Both the position numbers and the translations under genes were made by a program. A stretch of 53,543 nt of DNA from a virus, in IMG/VR virus record IMGVR_UViG_3300043468_001827, positions 1-53,543 of that record. One strand, written 5' to 3'. The notes under the pieces are model-generated. The model ran no database searches and had not been told where the DNA came from. It saw nothing but the letters and a program-made list of their open reading frames with translations. This document shows, one piece after another, positions 1-9,210 of the stretch; position 1 is the first letter of the stretch; each line of letters starts with the position of its first letter.

Positions 1-1023
1 GCCACCCCAAACAGACAATGAATCTACCGATGGGTAGTTTTTCTTGATGTATGATTCATAATCTTTAAATGTAACCAAACGATTCTGTGTGGTAAATTGT
101 GCAGGTGCACCAAATTTAATTTCATCAACACTTTCTCTTAATGAACCACCAGAGGCGGCAGAGATGGGAGAAATTACATAATTGTTGATACCTTCATTTA
201 AAGAATCTACCAATGCGGATGTCGCAACAAAGTTATTGGCTTTATCTGCAGCAGTTCCATTTGTAACCAAGTATGTTACAGAAACAACCGCACCATCGGG
301 TAATTTTTTACCAACTACATCATTACCAAAATAAATTTGGAATTTACCACCTTTGTTTTCTTGCACATAAAAAACTTCGGATGATGAAGTCACATCCAAA
401 ACATCGGTAACTTTATTGTAAACAGTTAATTGTGTATTGCCTGCGGCAGGAATTGAAGTTATTTTAATTGTGGTTGTGTCAATATTTGTATCTGGTAAAT
501 TGAATACTTGTTTTGGATTTGATGCTTGGTCATAGTTGAAAACATAAGTGACTAACTGACCTTCGTAAATATCAAGGTTCTCAAAATAATATTGATTGTT
601 CGCTTTTAATACAGTAATTTCATCCAAGACAACAAAGTTATATGATGTGTTGTCAATTTGGTTTGACAAAAATGCAAACCCAGAGGGAATTGTTAAACTA
701 CCTGAATTACTTGTTGCGGACTGTGCAGTAAAATTAATTGTTGCAATTGGTGCTCTTTGAGAATATGGAACATATCCTAAAGTTTTAGCATGTGAAACTA
801 CCGAATCACGAAGCAATGCACTATCTAAAAAGGACTCATTCGCAACCATGTTTAGATAGTATGCGTTATAATGGGTATTGTAGGCTAAAAGGTCAAGTAA
901 AATACTTAAACTAGAACCTTCAAAATCATAGTCTGTAAATTCAGATTGTTGATTTAAAAAGTTCTTTAAATTTTGCTTGATTGTATCAAAATCAAGTTCG
1001 GTAACTCTTAAACGGTCTGCCAT
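1..1023 (-). CDS. 6: Baseplate wedge protein gp6-like (3' part missing)
   Basis: Begins at the ATG complementary to 1021-1023 and runs off the left edge, so only the first 341 codons are present. The N-terminus (MADRLRVTELDFDTIKQNL) and the following stretch with LLDLLAYNTHYNAYYLNMV are typical of gp6-like wedge proteins of T4-type marine phages. In T4, gp6 dimers build the inner ring of the baseplate around the hub. It lies 2 nt downstream of gp25, and the two genes are partners in the wedge, which supports the call. The C-terminal dimerisation region is outside the window. Confidence 0.85.
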   Translation of the reverse strand, partial: MADRLRVTELDFDTIKQNLKNFLNQQSEFTDYDFEGSSLSILLDLLAYNTHYNAYYLNMVANESFLDSALLRDSVVSHAKTLGYVPYSQRAPIATINFTAQSATSNSGSLTIPSGFAFLSNQIDNTSYNFVVLDEITVLKANNQYYFENLDIYEGQLVTYVFNYDQASNPKQVFNLPDTNIDTTTIKITSIPAAGNTQLTVYNKVTDVLDVTSSSEVFYVQENKGGKFQIYFGNDVVGKKLPDGAVVSVTYLVTNGTAADKANNFVATSALVDSLNEGINNYVISPISAASGGSLRESVDEIKFGAPAQFTTQNRLVTFKDYESYIKKNYPSVDSLSVWGG

Positions 1024-1025
1024 TT

Positions 1026-1436
1026 TTATCTAATCCGTTCTAGGAAAAAATTAATTGTAATTGGGCTTGGGTTGTTAATTACGAAAAACTCAAGCACAAC
1101 TGAGTATTTGTTTTCGTCTGGCGTTGCAGTCGCAGTAACTTTTGAAACACGAGCTCTTGGCTCAAAGTTATTGATTGTTTCTTCAACTTCTCGCTCAATT
1201 TGTGCGGCCATAACCGAGTCAACATTTTCAAACAAAAGTCTGCGAATGTTACTTCCCAATTCAGGTTGAAATGGGCGCTCATAGTGATTTGTTAGAACAA
1301 GATTTTTAATGGAGTTAATGACGGCATATTCACCTTTATAAACATTGACATCCTTTCTTACAGGATGAATGGTGAACGCCAAGTCCAAGTCTCGAAATGT
1401 TCTTGTTGTATTATCGATTGTCGTTACTGTTGTCAT
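1026..1436 (-). CDS. 25: Baseplate wedge protein gp25-like
   Basis: 136 residues, the usual length for gp25/TssE-type sheath initiators. The sequence holds the family's RLLFENVDS and EREVEETINNFEPRA-like segments, where the central arginine/acidic pattern recurs in T4 gp25. Known role: a wedge component that nucleates tail sheath polymerisation. It sits between the PAAR spike gene and gp6 in a compact leftward operon. An AATAAATA sequence lies only a few bases upstream of the ATG, resembling a T4 late promoter core but too close for a usual leader. Confidence 0.88.
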   Translation of the reverse strand: MTTVTTIDNTTRTFRDLDLAFTIHPVRKDVNVYKGEYAVINSIKNLVLTNHYERPFQPELGSNIRRLLFENVDSVMAAQIEREVEETINNFEPRARVSKVTATATPDENKYSVVLEFFVINNPSPITINFFLERIR

Positions 1437-1447
1437 CTTCTATTTAT

Positions 1448-1738
1448 TCAACCTCCGGCAAAAACATTTGAAGAACCTGCGGCCACAGAAGTGCATCCTG
1501 ACAAAGCATCTCCAACTCTTCCTGCACCTTTTCCGTTCACAAAAACTTTTGAAGAACCTGCGGCAATCGGAGCATTATGTGCGGGACAAGGAGAGCCTGG
1601 GAGTAAATGAACTGTGTTCACATCGCCTTGCCGAGACCAAGGAATACCATTGACAAAAACATTGCCAGAACCTACTGCTCTAACCATTCCTGAGCAATGT
1701 GCGGAATCTGCATCTCCAACTCTTGTTGCTGCCGGCAT
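1448..1738 (-). CDS. PAAR-motif spike tip protein
   Basis: 96 residues with three repeats of the form A-x-GSSxVFVNG plus MPAATRVGDAD and CPAHNAPIAAGSS, the hallmark of PAAR proteins. PAAR domains fold into a small cone capping the gp5/VgrG-type spike and often bind a metal through His/Cys residues; here H20, C21 and the CPAH motif are candidate ligands. It is encoded between the gp5-like spike and gp25, as expected for a tail tip component. It replaces or parallels T4 gp5.4. Confidence 0.85.
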   Translation of the reverse strand: MPAATRVGDADSAHCSGMVRAVGSGNVFVNGIPWSRQGDVNTVHLLPGSPCPAHNAPIAAGSSKVFVNGKGAGRVGDALSGCTSVAAGSSNVFAGG

Positions 1739-1746
1739 CTTATATC

Positions 1747-2238
1747 CTAATCGTAGTAAGTATCCATAAATGAACGAATGCCCTCTAAATCATTCATTAT
1801 TTTTTGTGTTACTGTAAATGTTTCTGTGCCTGGAACTAAAAACTCATCATCATAATTAACAGTAATTTGATATGTTTTAAGTTCAAATAATCTTGTATCT
1901 TGGTTTAAATCATATAGTTCTTTTTTTAAAGGCATCTTCTGCACACCAACAATTATTGTGGGAGTTTCTATTTTATCACTACTGCCTTTACTTACATATT
2001 TAAAAGTATCTAAAAAAGGATCCGCATATTTACCAATAATAGTGGCTAAAATTGGACCAGAAGTTATAACTACACCAGGTTCAGAGACTCCAGTTGAACT
2101 TGCACCCACAACAATATTTGATTCCATTTCATCACCTGAAGCGGTAATTGTTGCATTTACAGTTCTTATGGACCTGGCGGTTGACTGTATTTCTGTTGGA
2201 GAATCTCCCGCAGGTGAGACAACAATACTAATGGCCAT
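1747..2238 (-). CDS. Structural protein of unknown function, baseplate operon
   Basis: 163 residues, Ser/Thr/Val-rich and beta-strand-like, ending in a Tyr/Asp-rich tail (RSFMDTYYD). I do not recognise a family. It overlaps the 67-aa gene upstream by 11 nt and sits 8 nt before the PAAR gene, inside an operon made only of baseplate genes, so a small baseplate or spike-associated role is likely. No signal peptide or membrane segment. Confidence 0.6.
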   Translation of the reverse strand: MAISIVVSPAGDSPTEIQSTARSIRTVNATITASGDEMESNIVVGASSTGVSEPGVVITSGPILATIIGKYADPFLDTFKYVSKGSSDKIETPTIIVGVQKMPLKKELYDLNQDTRLFELKTYQITVNYDDEFLVPGTETFTVTQKIMNDLEGIRSFMDTYYD

Positions 2239-2431
2239 TCGTTTCTCTTTTCATTAATTCCTGCAATCTTTCATTCCAAGAATCCATTTCTTCGTGTTGT
2301 TCATGTGTATGTGGTGGTTCAGGTATTTCAGGTATAAACCGAATGACATTATCAAATCTTTCGGGTATATCTTCATACTTCGTATATGTCTTTAACTCAC
2401 CATTCAACAAAACAACAAACTCATGCGCCAT
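2228..2431 (-). CDS. Small conserved protein between spike gene and structural gene
   Basis: 67 residues with a His-rich centre (PPHTHEQHEEMD) and a charged amphipathic C-terminus. Starts one base after the gp5-like stop codon and overlaps the next gene by 11 nt, so it is translationally coupled in the baseplate operon. No family recognised; possibly a chaperone or small spike accessory, by position only. Confidence 0.55.
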   Translation of the reverse strand: MAHEFVVLLNGELKTYTKYEDIPERFDNVIRFIPEIPEPPHTHEQHEEMDSWNERLQELMKRETNGH

Positions 2432-2432
2432 A

Positions 2433-3410
2433 TTAATTCAAATCAATTCTTGGTGCATTAACACTATAATTTCCGGCAGAGTTCCAAGAAGTTGTTCCAC
2501 CAACATCAGCCGCAAAATTTCTTCCAACAGTCATATTCATATTGCCATCTACTTTCATATCAGCATTACCTTGCACATAAACTTGTGCATTTCCTTGAAC
2601 AGTAATATTACAGTCTCCCATAATATAAACATTATCGTCTTTCATAACGATAGAGTATTTGTCTTTTGTAATTTTCTCTACTCTGTCACCATTAGGATAC
2701 CATTCGGTAAAACTACCATTTCGGTGTGCAATATGAATTCGTTCTTTACCTGGTGTATCGTCATATTCGACAATGTGACCAGATTCAGTTTCCATTACTT
2801 TATTGTATGGGTAAACTGTATCATATTTTGTTTCAGGTTCGTTCCATGTAGATGTTACAGTTGAAACTCCAGTTACTTTATTCTCTTTTCGTTCCTGAAT
2901 ATAAGTTTTTATAATTGTATCTGAATCATTTCGTGCAAGCCTTGATGTAGTTGGTTCATCTAAGTTTAATGGATAATTATTTGCTTGTGTTTTTTCAACA
3001 ATCTCAATACCTGTTCCATCAGTATTGTATGTTTTTGATTCTGGTGTTCTTGGTGATTTCGCAAGTTCAGCAGATGTTCTTGGGTCACTATACGCCTCTT
3101 GTATGTTTGCAGGTTTTAATGGAATACTAGGAAAAACACCAAGAACTATCGGTTCTTGTGCCATTTCTCCATCTGTAAAAAACCCAAACACCATTTCACC
3201 TTCTTTTGGTGCATATGGGTTTATATTATTTGTTGGTAAAGAAACTTGAGCCCAAGGAAGTGCATCGGTTGAAAGTTGCATCTTATTATCAGCATGCCAA
3301 CCAACGCAACGAACTTTAACACGACCTAACTTTAATGGGTCTTGTCTGCTTTCAACAAAGCCAATCCACCAAACGAATTGACCTGCACCTGCAAAATCAT
3401 TTTGTGCCAT
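2433..3410 (-). CDS. 5: Baseplate hub spike protein gp5-like, without lysozyme domain
   Basis: 325 residues. Residues ~12-100 match the gp5/VgrG OB-fold region (FVWWIGFVESRQDP, LGRVKVRCVGWH, EMVFGFFTDGEMAQEPIVLG). The C-terminal ~80 residues carry repeats such as DCNITVQGNAQVYVQGNAD, the short beta-repeats of a trimeric beta-helix needle. T4 gp5 (575 aa) has a lysozyme domain between these parts; it is absent here. Peptidoglycan cleavage may instead come from the GH19- and M23-bearing tail proteins at 11130-15560. Followed by the PAAR tip gene two genes later. Confidence 0.82.
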   Translation of the reverse strand: MAQNDFAGAGQFVWWIGFVESRQDPLKLGRVKVRCVGWHADNKMQLSTDALPWAQVSLPTNNINPYAPKEGEMVFGFFTDGEMAQEPIVLGVFPSIPLKPANIQEAYSDPRTSAELAKSPRTPESKTYNTDGTGIEIVEKTQANNYPLNLDEPTTSRLARNDSDTIIKTYIQERKENKVTGVSTVTSTWNEPETKYDTVYPYNKVMETESGHIVEYDDTPGKERIHIAHRNGSFTEWYPNGDRVEKITKDKYSIVMKDDNVYIMGDCNITVQGNAQVYVQGNADMKVDGNMNMTVGRNFAADVGGTTSWNSAGNYSVNAPRIDLN

Positions 3411-3411
3411 A

Positions 3412-4749
3412 TTAATAATTCAATAGTTGTGTTAATTGTTCTGGATTGCTTACAGTCACATACTCATTGTTTGTAGTTGTGGAAGCAACCTCAATAATTG
3501 TTTCGTGTTTGTCGTATTTAATAATCTGTCTGGAAGCAACAATCATATACTTACCACTCACACTCACATCTTCATTATCTTCACCTTTTATTTTTCTACC
3601 AAAATTAGGTGCGTTAAGATTAATATTGAAACCTGATGTTAATTGAAAGTTACCTGGCATCGCCAATTTAACTCTTTTGTTCATTAAATGTGCCATAATG
3701 GCAGTTCTTTGAAACAACCAGTTTTCAATACTTTCTTCCTTTGAAAGAGAAGTCGGGTCGTTTTTCTTAATATAACTGCTCAATTGTTTTGCGGCATTAA
3801 AAGATGCCATAGAAATCTTTGATGCAAATGCTTCAACGCTTTTAACACCACCTCTGTTTTCAAATACAGACTGATTGGGTGTTTCACTACCATGTTCCAT
3901 ATTATAAAACATATCACCAAACCCAATGTTCTTTTTTGCAGTTGTTCGTGTAATTGGGTCAAAACCAATAAACTGTCCTGCATTAACACCAGACTTAATT
4001 TTCTCAAGCATATCAGTTTGTGATATAACTTCTAATCCACGAGCCGCACCAATTTCTTCAATTGCATTTACTTGTGTTTGATTTTTGAGTTCAAATCTAA
4101 CATCAAGCAATTCTGGTTGTGTCAGTAGTTTAGAGAGAGAAACAAAGTTGTAACCAGTTGTGTTTTGATAGAACAAATAGTTTGGAGATTGTTTCGCATC
4201 CAAAGACCTTTTTGTTACCCATTCAATTGCTTCAATAGGTTTTAAATTAGGTATAACAATTTTTCGAATACCTGAAGTCGATTCAAAGAAACCACCAGAC
4301 TGATTTTCAGGTATCTTTAAATAATCTGTAAGAATTTTTTCAACAACTTTTGAATATGTTCCTTCGTAAGACTGATTAATTCTTTGTTGATTGGAATAAA
4401 TCATTTCATCGGAACAAAAATGCAATACAAAAAATTCACTATTCAGACCACTATTAATTCGGTCTGATTGTTTGTAGATTCTAAACGATTTTTTAAAATT
4501 GGCAATATCAGGGTCTTGTTCACTTTTAGAAATGTCGATAAGCAAAGTTTCAGAACCATCAAAAATTAAAGAACCAGAAAGACCAATTGCATCTCTTACC
4601 ATAATATGCCCGCTCATTACAGGCATAAAAACAGAATCAAAGATATTGATTTCTTCGTAAATGGAAGAAATATCAATTGGTCCTGCTTTTGTCATCACCA
4701 CAAGTTCATTAATTTTGAACTGTGTTGACTTTTTTACCGAAAAACTCAT
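3412..4749 (-). CDS. 27: Baseplate hub protein, gp27-like
   Basis: 445 residues. N-terminal MSFSVKKSTQFKINELVVM, the EEINIFDSVFMPVMSGHIMV segment and the later PNLKPIEAIEWVTKRSLDA motif are characteristic of hub proteins of T4-like marine phages (gp27/GpD-type tube-like domains). Role: trimeric adaptor between the gp5 spike and the tail tube. It overlaps gp53 by 4 nt (ATGA) and precedes the gp5 homologue by 1 nt, matching the hub assembly. Assignment to gp27 is by motif pattern and context. Confidence 0.75.
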   Translation of the reverse strand: MSFSVKKSTQFKINELVVMTKAGPIDISSIYEEINIFDSVFMPVMSGHIMVRDAIGLSGSLIFDGSETLLIDISKSEQDPDIANFKKSFRIYKQSDRINSGLNSEFFVLHFCSDEMIYSNQQRINQSYEGTYSKVVEKILTDYLKIPENQSGGFFESTSGIRKIVIPNLKPIEAIEWVTKRSLDAKQSPNYLFYQNTTGYNFVSLSKLLTQPELLDVRFELKNQTQVNAIEEIGAARGLEVISQTDMLEKIKSGVNAGQFIGFDPITRTTAKKNIGFGDMFYNMEHGSETPNQSVFENRGGVKSVEAFASKISMASFNAAKQLSSYIKKNDPTSLSKEESIENWLFQRTAIMAHLMNKRVKLAMPGNFQLTSGFNINLNAPNFGRKIKGEDNEDVSVSGKYMIVASRQIIKYDKHETIIEVASTTTNNEYVTVSNPEQLTQLLNY

Positions 4750-5402
4750 TGTTTAATAACTTTCTTAAATTCTTTTTCGACCGCAGATACAAACTCTGGT
4801 TTTAAAAGTTTAATACTTCTTTTATTTTCATTCAATTCGTTTTCATAATCATAATATGATTGTTTTTCTTTAGTGATGGCTTGTGTAATTGTAGAACTGT
4901 CTTGTAGGGTATAACTTGTGGTTGTAGGTGCCACATTAGCCCAAGTATTAGCATCAACTTCTAATTTTTCGATGATTGAAATGTTATCGAAATTTGTTCT
5001 TGTTACGACTTTGTAATATGCATGAACATTGGTTACATTCATTGCCCACGAAAGACCAGTAACACTTGTATTTGCGGTATCCGCATAATTGTTTGCAGAG
5101 TATTTTTTATCAACATATTCAATGAATGTAGAATATTGCAAAGGCCAATCATATTGTGGGTCGTAAATGTCATTAAACATTAAAACGATCCAATGTCTTT
5201 CAGGACTATCGTAAAATTTAGCCGCAACAATTTCAGGTGTGTCACCTTCTTGCAAATCGTATTTGTAAAATGCCGATGAGTTTTCTTTTAGTGATTGTTC
5301 AAAACCAAACCTTGCAGTAATGTTCGTAATCTCATCAAGGCCTGATGTTCTAGTATTTGAACTGTATAATGCTTTTGGAAAATAATTAAAATATTTTGCC
5401 AT
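4746..5402 (-). CDS. 53: Baseplate wedge protein gp53-like
   Basis: 218 residues. The N-terminal half holds the gp53 signature (YFPKALY, YDLQEGDTPEIVAAKFY, RHWIVLMFNDIYDPQYDWPL). Residues ~45-90 resemble a LysM-like fold found in gp53 homologues. In T4, gp53 joins wedges around the hub. The C-terminus is Lys/Glu-rich and probably helical. The start overlaps the stop of gp48 (TAATG) and its own stop overlaps the hub gene. Confidence 0.85.
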   Translation of the reverse strand: MAKYFNYFPKALYSSNTRTSGLDEITNITARFGFEQSLKENSSAFYKYDLQEGDTPEIVAAKFYDSPERHWIVLMFNDIYDPQYDWPLQYSTFIEYVDKKYSANNYADTANTSVTGLSWAMNVTNVHAYYKVVTRTNFDNISIIEKLEVDANTWANVAPTTTSYTLQDSSTITQAITKEKQSYYDYENELNENKRSIKLLKPEFVSAVEKEFKKVIKQ

Positions 5403-6655
5403 TATTTTCTCGCAGAACTTAGGGTTGCAGATGTTGCTAAATCTTCCCTAAAGTCCTCTTTCGTTAGATATGTTGTTTCTTGGAATTGTAATGTGGCTTG
5501 AATTGCAACGGGCATACCAGTTCTACCGAGAGAAGGTTTGTTTTCACCAGGTACCTCATATGCAGAGAACCCGTTTGGTGCGTAATTGATATCAATTGTA
5601 GTCAAAACACAAGTTGCAATTTGTGGAATGTTTGGGTTTTCTCCACCTGCATAATAAAACTTAATATCGAACTCAGAGGGAGGTACTAAAAATCCTGAAG
5701 TTTCAGAACCTTTATCGCCTTTTAAAATTTCTGGCGCTTGATGAAAACGAAGTCTTTCTAATATTTTCTGAACTTCTAATGCTTCTCGTTCATCTCTTGG
5801 GTAAAAAGTAAAATCGAATTGAAATGTTCTAAAATTGGGCGACTTGTAAATCATTTCAAGCATTGGGTTTACAACACGACCAGTTCTTGCCAAAAATGCT
5901 GCGGCTGTTTGTTGACTATTCAATAAACTACCAAGTCCTTCTCCAAGTATTTGTTTTACATTTTCACCACCTGATTTTTGAAGTGATGCTCCTAATTTAC
6001 CTAAATCGCCAGTTTTTTTATAATCTTCATAAGCAGATTGGCCTGCGGCAAAAACTTGACCCGCAAATTCACTACCTAAAGATAACTGGTCATAAGATTG
6101 TGAATAACTGTAATTCAAAGTATCTGGCATGTAAAGTGCAATTGCATCAGTTGTTAATGCTGTGGTTTTAAAATTTATATTCAAACCTTTTTCGGTAATT
6201 CTCTTAATCGAGGTATCAATTAACTTCTGTGATTCTTCGGCATTAGGTGTGAAACCTCCACCTTTTTGTGCAAACAGATTATTAATACCACCAGTAATAC
6301 CAGATGTTATTTTTCCAATAAAACCTGAAGCTGCATTTATCGCACCATTTTTAACTGCGTTTAATGCTTTACTTGGAATGTCTCCACCTGCTTTAATCGC
6401 ATCAATTACACCTGCAGCGCCCACATTTGTAACATCACTTGTAAATTTTTCACTACCAACGAATCTTTTTGTTAATGAAGTTGTTTTTTGTTGGCGAACA
6501 TAAAAAACAACATAGTGTGCTTTGTCATAATTACCAACATCAAGTGGATATCTTAATGTTGTTCTTTCAAATTCGCTTCCAACAAGTTTAGCTAAAGGTC
6601 CTCGTTTAGTTTGACCTTTGTCGAAAGAGATATCAGAGAATCCAAAAAGTGCCAT
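5402..6655 (-). CDS. 48: Baseplate tail-tube cap protein gp48-like
   Basis: Start set at MALFGFSDISFD (6655), 32 codons inside the longest open frame. An AGGA sequence lies just upstream, and the longer version would run into the divergent gp4 gene. 417 residues. The C-terminal half (NFRTFQFDFTFYPRDEREALEV, RFHQAPEI, CVLTTIDINYAPNGFSAYE) matches tube-cap proteins of T4-like cyanophages. The middle carries an extra Gly/Ala-rich segment (~95-150). Known role: caps the baseplate and, with gp54, starts tube polymerisation. First gene of the leftward tail operon. Confidence 0.8.
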   Translation of the reverse strand: MALFGFSDISFDKGQTKRGPLAKLVGSEFERTTLRYPLDVGNYDKAHYVVFYVRQQKTTSLTKRFVGSEKFTSDVTNVGAAGVIDAIKAGGDIPSKALNAVKNGAINAASGFIGKITSGITGGINNLFAQKGGGFTPNAEESQKLIDTSIKRITEKGLNINFKTTALTTDAIALYMPDTLNYSYSQSYDQLSLGSEFAGQVFAAGQSAYEDYKKTGDLGKLGASLQKSGGENVKQILGEGLGSLLNSQQTAAAFLARTGRVVNPMLEMIYKSPNFRTFQFDFTFYPRDEREALEVQKILERLRFHQAPEILKGDKGSETSGFLVPPSEFDIKFYYAGGENPNIPQIATCVLTTIDINYAPNGFSAYEVPGENKPSLGRTGMPVAIQATLQFQETTYLTKEDFREDLATSATLSSARK

Positions 6656-6680
6656 ATTTGTCCTGTAGGTTAGATAGATA

Positions 6681-6689
6681 ATATTTATG
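6681..6689 (-). promoter_or_regulatory. Candidate late promoter core CATAAATAT
   Basis: On the minus strand the sequence CATAAATATTATC lies about 25 nt upstream of the gp48 start. It resembles the T4 late promoter core TATAAATA with one change. It would drive the leftward baseplate operon and overlaps the gp4 start codon on the other strand. No experiment supports it. Confidence 0.4.
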
Positions 6690-7118
6690 TCATACAAAGG
6701 ATGGTTTCGACCAAAAAACCCAAACAAATACAAAGGTAATGCGACCAACATTATCTACCGTTCCAATTGGGAACTGAGAGTAATGAAGTACCTAGATGAT
6801 AATCCGGCAGTTATATGGTGGGCATCGGAAGAATTGCCGATACCTTATGTTTCGCCAGTTGATAACAGAGTGCATCGATATTTTCCAGATTTCATTGTCA
6901 GGACCAAACGGAAAGATGGCTCCGAGCAGACTTCGATAATAGAGGTGAAGCCGTATAAACAAACGATGATGCCAACGCAAAAACGCAAGACCCAACGATA
7001 CCTGGCAGAAGTTGCCACCTATGCCGTAAATCAAGCAAAATGGAAAGCTGCCGATTTATTTTGCAAAGAACATGGATGGCATTTTCAGTTAGTCACCGAA
7101 AAAGAGTTGGGACTTTGA
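6687..7118 (+). CDS. 4: Head completion nuclease-like protein gp4
   Basis: 143 residues. The opening (YKGWFRPKNPNKYKG) and RSNWELRVMKYLD are nearly the T4 gp4 pattern. E-x-n-PYVSPVDNRVHRYFPDFIV and SIIEVKPYKQ form a PD-(D/E)XK-type core (P-D-F then E-V-K), as in TnsA-like endonucleases. In T4, gp4 completes DNA-filled heads before tail joining. Divergent from gp48, with only 31 bp between the two starts. Confidence 0.85.
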   Translation: MSYKGWFRPKNPNKYKGNATNIIYRSNWELRVMKYLDDNPAVIWWASEELPIPYVSPVDNRVHRYFPDFIVRTKRKDGSEQTSIIEVKPYKQTMMPTQKRKTQRYLAEVATYAVNQAKWKAADLFCKEHGWHFQLVTEKELGL

Positions 7119-7131
7119 GATAAATAACCTA

Positions 7132-7710
7132 ATGGCGACACTAATTGACAGAATTCAAGCATCATTGGCGAAAGAAGGACTTACGCCAAGGACAAATGCA
7201 GCCAGAGATTGGCTAAAAAAGAAAGTAAATGATTTGAGACCTTCACCAGCATCAATAATGAGGGACAAAGAAAGACTTCGTGATAAGTCATTTATTGGTC
7301 GCATGTATTTTTATTTGTATGATCCAAAGCACAAAGATACGCTGCCATACTACGACAGGTTCCCATTGGTTATTCCAATAGAACGCTACCCAGACGGTTT
7401 TTTAGGGTTGAACTTGCATTACATTCACCCAAAGCATCGTATCATCCTTTTGGACAAATTAAGTGAAGCGGCAAACAATTCTAAATTTGATGAAACAACT
7501 AGATTAAAAATTAGTTATCATTATTTACAGAGAGCATCAAAAATATTTGAGGCACAACCTTGCATTAAAAGATATCTGTTCAACCACATTGATTCTCGGT
7601 TCTTAGAAATTACAGCCGATGAGTGGGATATTGCCGCATTGTTGCCCGCAGAAAACTTTGTTGGTGCAAACACAAGTAAAGTTTACTACGATTCACGGAA
7701 AAAATTCTAA
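7132..7710 (+). CDS. Conserved virion structural protein of unknown role
   Basis: 192 residues; resembles a protein often found beside gp4/gp54 in T4-like marine phages (FYLYDPKHKDTLPYYD, PIERYPDGFLGLNLHYI). By T4 synteny gp2 (DNA end protector) would be near gp4, but I see no clear gp2 motif, so I leave it unnamed. The last residue codon overlaps the next start by one base (TAATG), showing coupling to the tube-initiator gene. Confidence 0.65.
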   Translation: MATLIDRIQASLAKEGLTPRTNAARDWLKKKVNDLRPSPASIMRDKERLRDKSFIGRMYFYLYDPKHKDTLPYYDRFPLVIPIERYPDGFLGLNLHYIHPKHRIILLDKLSEAANNSKFDETTRLKISYHYLQRASKIFEAQPCIKRYLFNHIDSRFLEITADEWDIAALLPAENFVGANTSKVYYDSRKKF

Positions 7711-8459
7711 TGTCATTTTCACCAAACTTATTCTTATCTAATGTAAGAGCAAAAGATGGTTTAGCTAAGCCTTCTCGTTTTGAAGTTATCTTGCCTATTC
7801 CACCTTATATCAATCAATTTGTAGGAAATTCAATTATTGAAAAGATTTTGAATTTTCCAAACTCTGTGTTTACAGATGTTTCAAATGCAATTGGTTCTGC
7901 ATTTGGTCGAACTGGAGGAAGTGACGAACAATCTACAAGTGCCAATTCAGGTATGAGCCGTTATTTAGCACTTCAATGTGAAAGTGCGGAACTACCAGGC
8001 AAAACATTACAAACTGCTGATGTTAAAATTTATGGTCCTATTTTTAAAGTGCCATACAATGTGCAATATGCAGATACTACTTTGACATTTATATGCACAA
8101 ACGAATTCTATGAAAGAAAACTGTTTGACCGTTGGATGGAAGCAATCATACCTTCTGACACAAATAATTTAAGATTTCCAAAAGGTGTCCAATCAAGATA
8201 CCTTACAAATATTAAAATTATTCAGTATGATGATTTTATCAAACAAATTTATGCAGTAGAATTGATGGATGCATTTCCAATTGGAATTGCACCGCAATCT
8301 TTGAGTTGGAGTGAAGATGGTTTTCATCGTCTTTCGATTCAGTTTGCCTATCAAAGATACAGACCAATCTATCAGGGAACTTACGACCTTGCAGCTGCTG
8401 CAACTGCGCTCTTTGGTTCTGGTCTGTCGAGAATTTTACCATTAGGTCGTGCTCTTTAA
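7710..8459 (+). CDS. 54: Tail tube initiator gp54-like (tube fold)
   Basis: 249 residues. N-terminal SPNLFLSNVRAKDGLAKPSRFEV and the pattern around CESAELPGKTL, YADTTLTFICTNEFYERKLFDRW match the T4 gp19/gp54 tube-like fold family. Next to gp48, gp4 and the gp26-like gene this best fits gp54, which starts tube growth on the gp48 cap, rather than the major tube protein gp19. The two-Gly/Ser insertion around residues 65-85 is probably a surface loop. Confidence 0.7.
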   Translation: MSFSPNLFLSNVRAKDGLAKPSRFEVILPIPPYINQFVGNSIIEKILNFPNSVFTDVSNAIGSAFGRTGGSDEQSTSANSGMSRYLALQCESAELPGKTLQTADVKIYGPIFKVPYNVQYADTTLTFICTNEFYERKLFDRWMEAIIPSDTNNLRFPKGVQSRYLTNIKIIQYDDFIKQIYAVELMDAFPIGIAPQSLSWSEDGFHRLSIQFAYQRYRPIYQGTYDLAAAATALFGSGLSRILPLGRAL

Positions 8460-8478
8460 TTAATTAAGCGAGGTTATT

Positions 8479-9210
8479 ATGTTACCAAAAATCGATGTAC
8501 CAATCTATTCTGTCAATTTGATTTCGACAGGCAAACCTGTTCGTTTTCGCCCATTCTTGGTGAAAGAACAGAAACTATTTCTAATGGCTGCCGAATCGGA
8601 AGACCAAAAAGAAACTATTGAAGTTATTCGTCAAGTTTTAAAGAATTGTATTCTTGATGAAATTGACATTAACAATATTCCTACTTTTGACCTTGAGTTT
8701 CTTTTTATGAATCTCAGAGCAAGGTCTGTTGAAGAAGTAGTTGAACTCAAATACAAATGTAACAACACCGTAAAAGATGAAAAGGGTGAAGATAAAGTTT
8801 GTGGAACATCTGTTGATTTTAAATTAAATTTGTTAGAAATTCATCCTACAAAATCAGAAAGTCACACAAACAAAATTCAACTTAATGAAAATCTAGGTGT
8901 TTGTCTGAAATATCCAACTTTTGAAATGATTCAGAAGTATGAAACAATGGATGAAAAAGACATTATGATGACAATTCTTATTGACTGTATCGATTACATT
9001 TACGATAAAGATAGTGTCTATTATGCAAAAGATACAACCAGACAAGAGTTGGAAGAATTCGTGGACAGTTTACAACAATCGCATTTAGAAAAAATCAAAG
9101 TGTTCTTTGATACAATGCCCGAAGTTAAGAAAGATGTGCATTTCAAATGTCCAAAATGTGCATATGAAGAAGATATTGCGATTAGAGGACTACAAAGTTT
9201 TTTCGGTTAA
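8479..9210 (+). CDS. 26: Baseplate hub/tail assembly protein gp26-like (zero frame)
   Basis: 243 residues, preceded by a good ribosome site (GCGAGG then ATG). The sequence PKIDVPIYSVNLISTGK and VRFRPFLVKEQKLFLMA is typical of the T4 gp26 baseplate family. A cysteine pair in the middle (YKCNN, KVCG) and a C-terminal CPKC form a likely zinc site. The frame ends at TAA 9208-9210 directly after a perfect slippery heptamer, T TTT TTC (9198-9204), so it also serves as the first part of a frameshift product (separate entry). Confidence 0.8.
   Translation: MLPKIDVPIYSVNLISTGKPVRFRPFLVKEQKLFLMAAESEDQKETIEVIRQVLKNCILDEIDINNIPTFDLEFLFMNLRARSVEEVVELKYKCNNTVKDEKGEDKVCGTSVDFKLNLLEIHPTKSESHTNKIQLNENLGVCLKYPTFEMIQKYETMDEKDIMMTILIDCIDYIYDKDSVYYAKDTTRQELEEFVDSLQQSHLEKIKVFFDTMPEVKKDVHFKCPKCAYEEDIAIRGLQSFFG

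Noticed and set aside
5402-6751. Longer N-terminus for the gp48-like gene (32 extra residues)
   Set aside because: It would overlap the divergent gp4 gene, and the extra residues are hydrophobic and not shared by the family; the internal ATG has a ribosome site.
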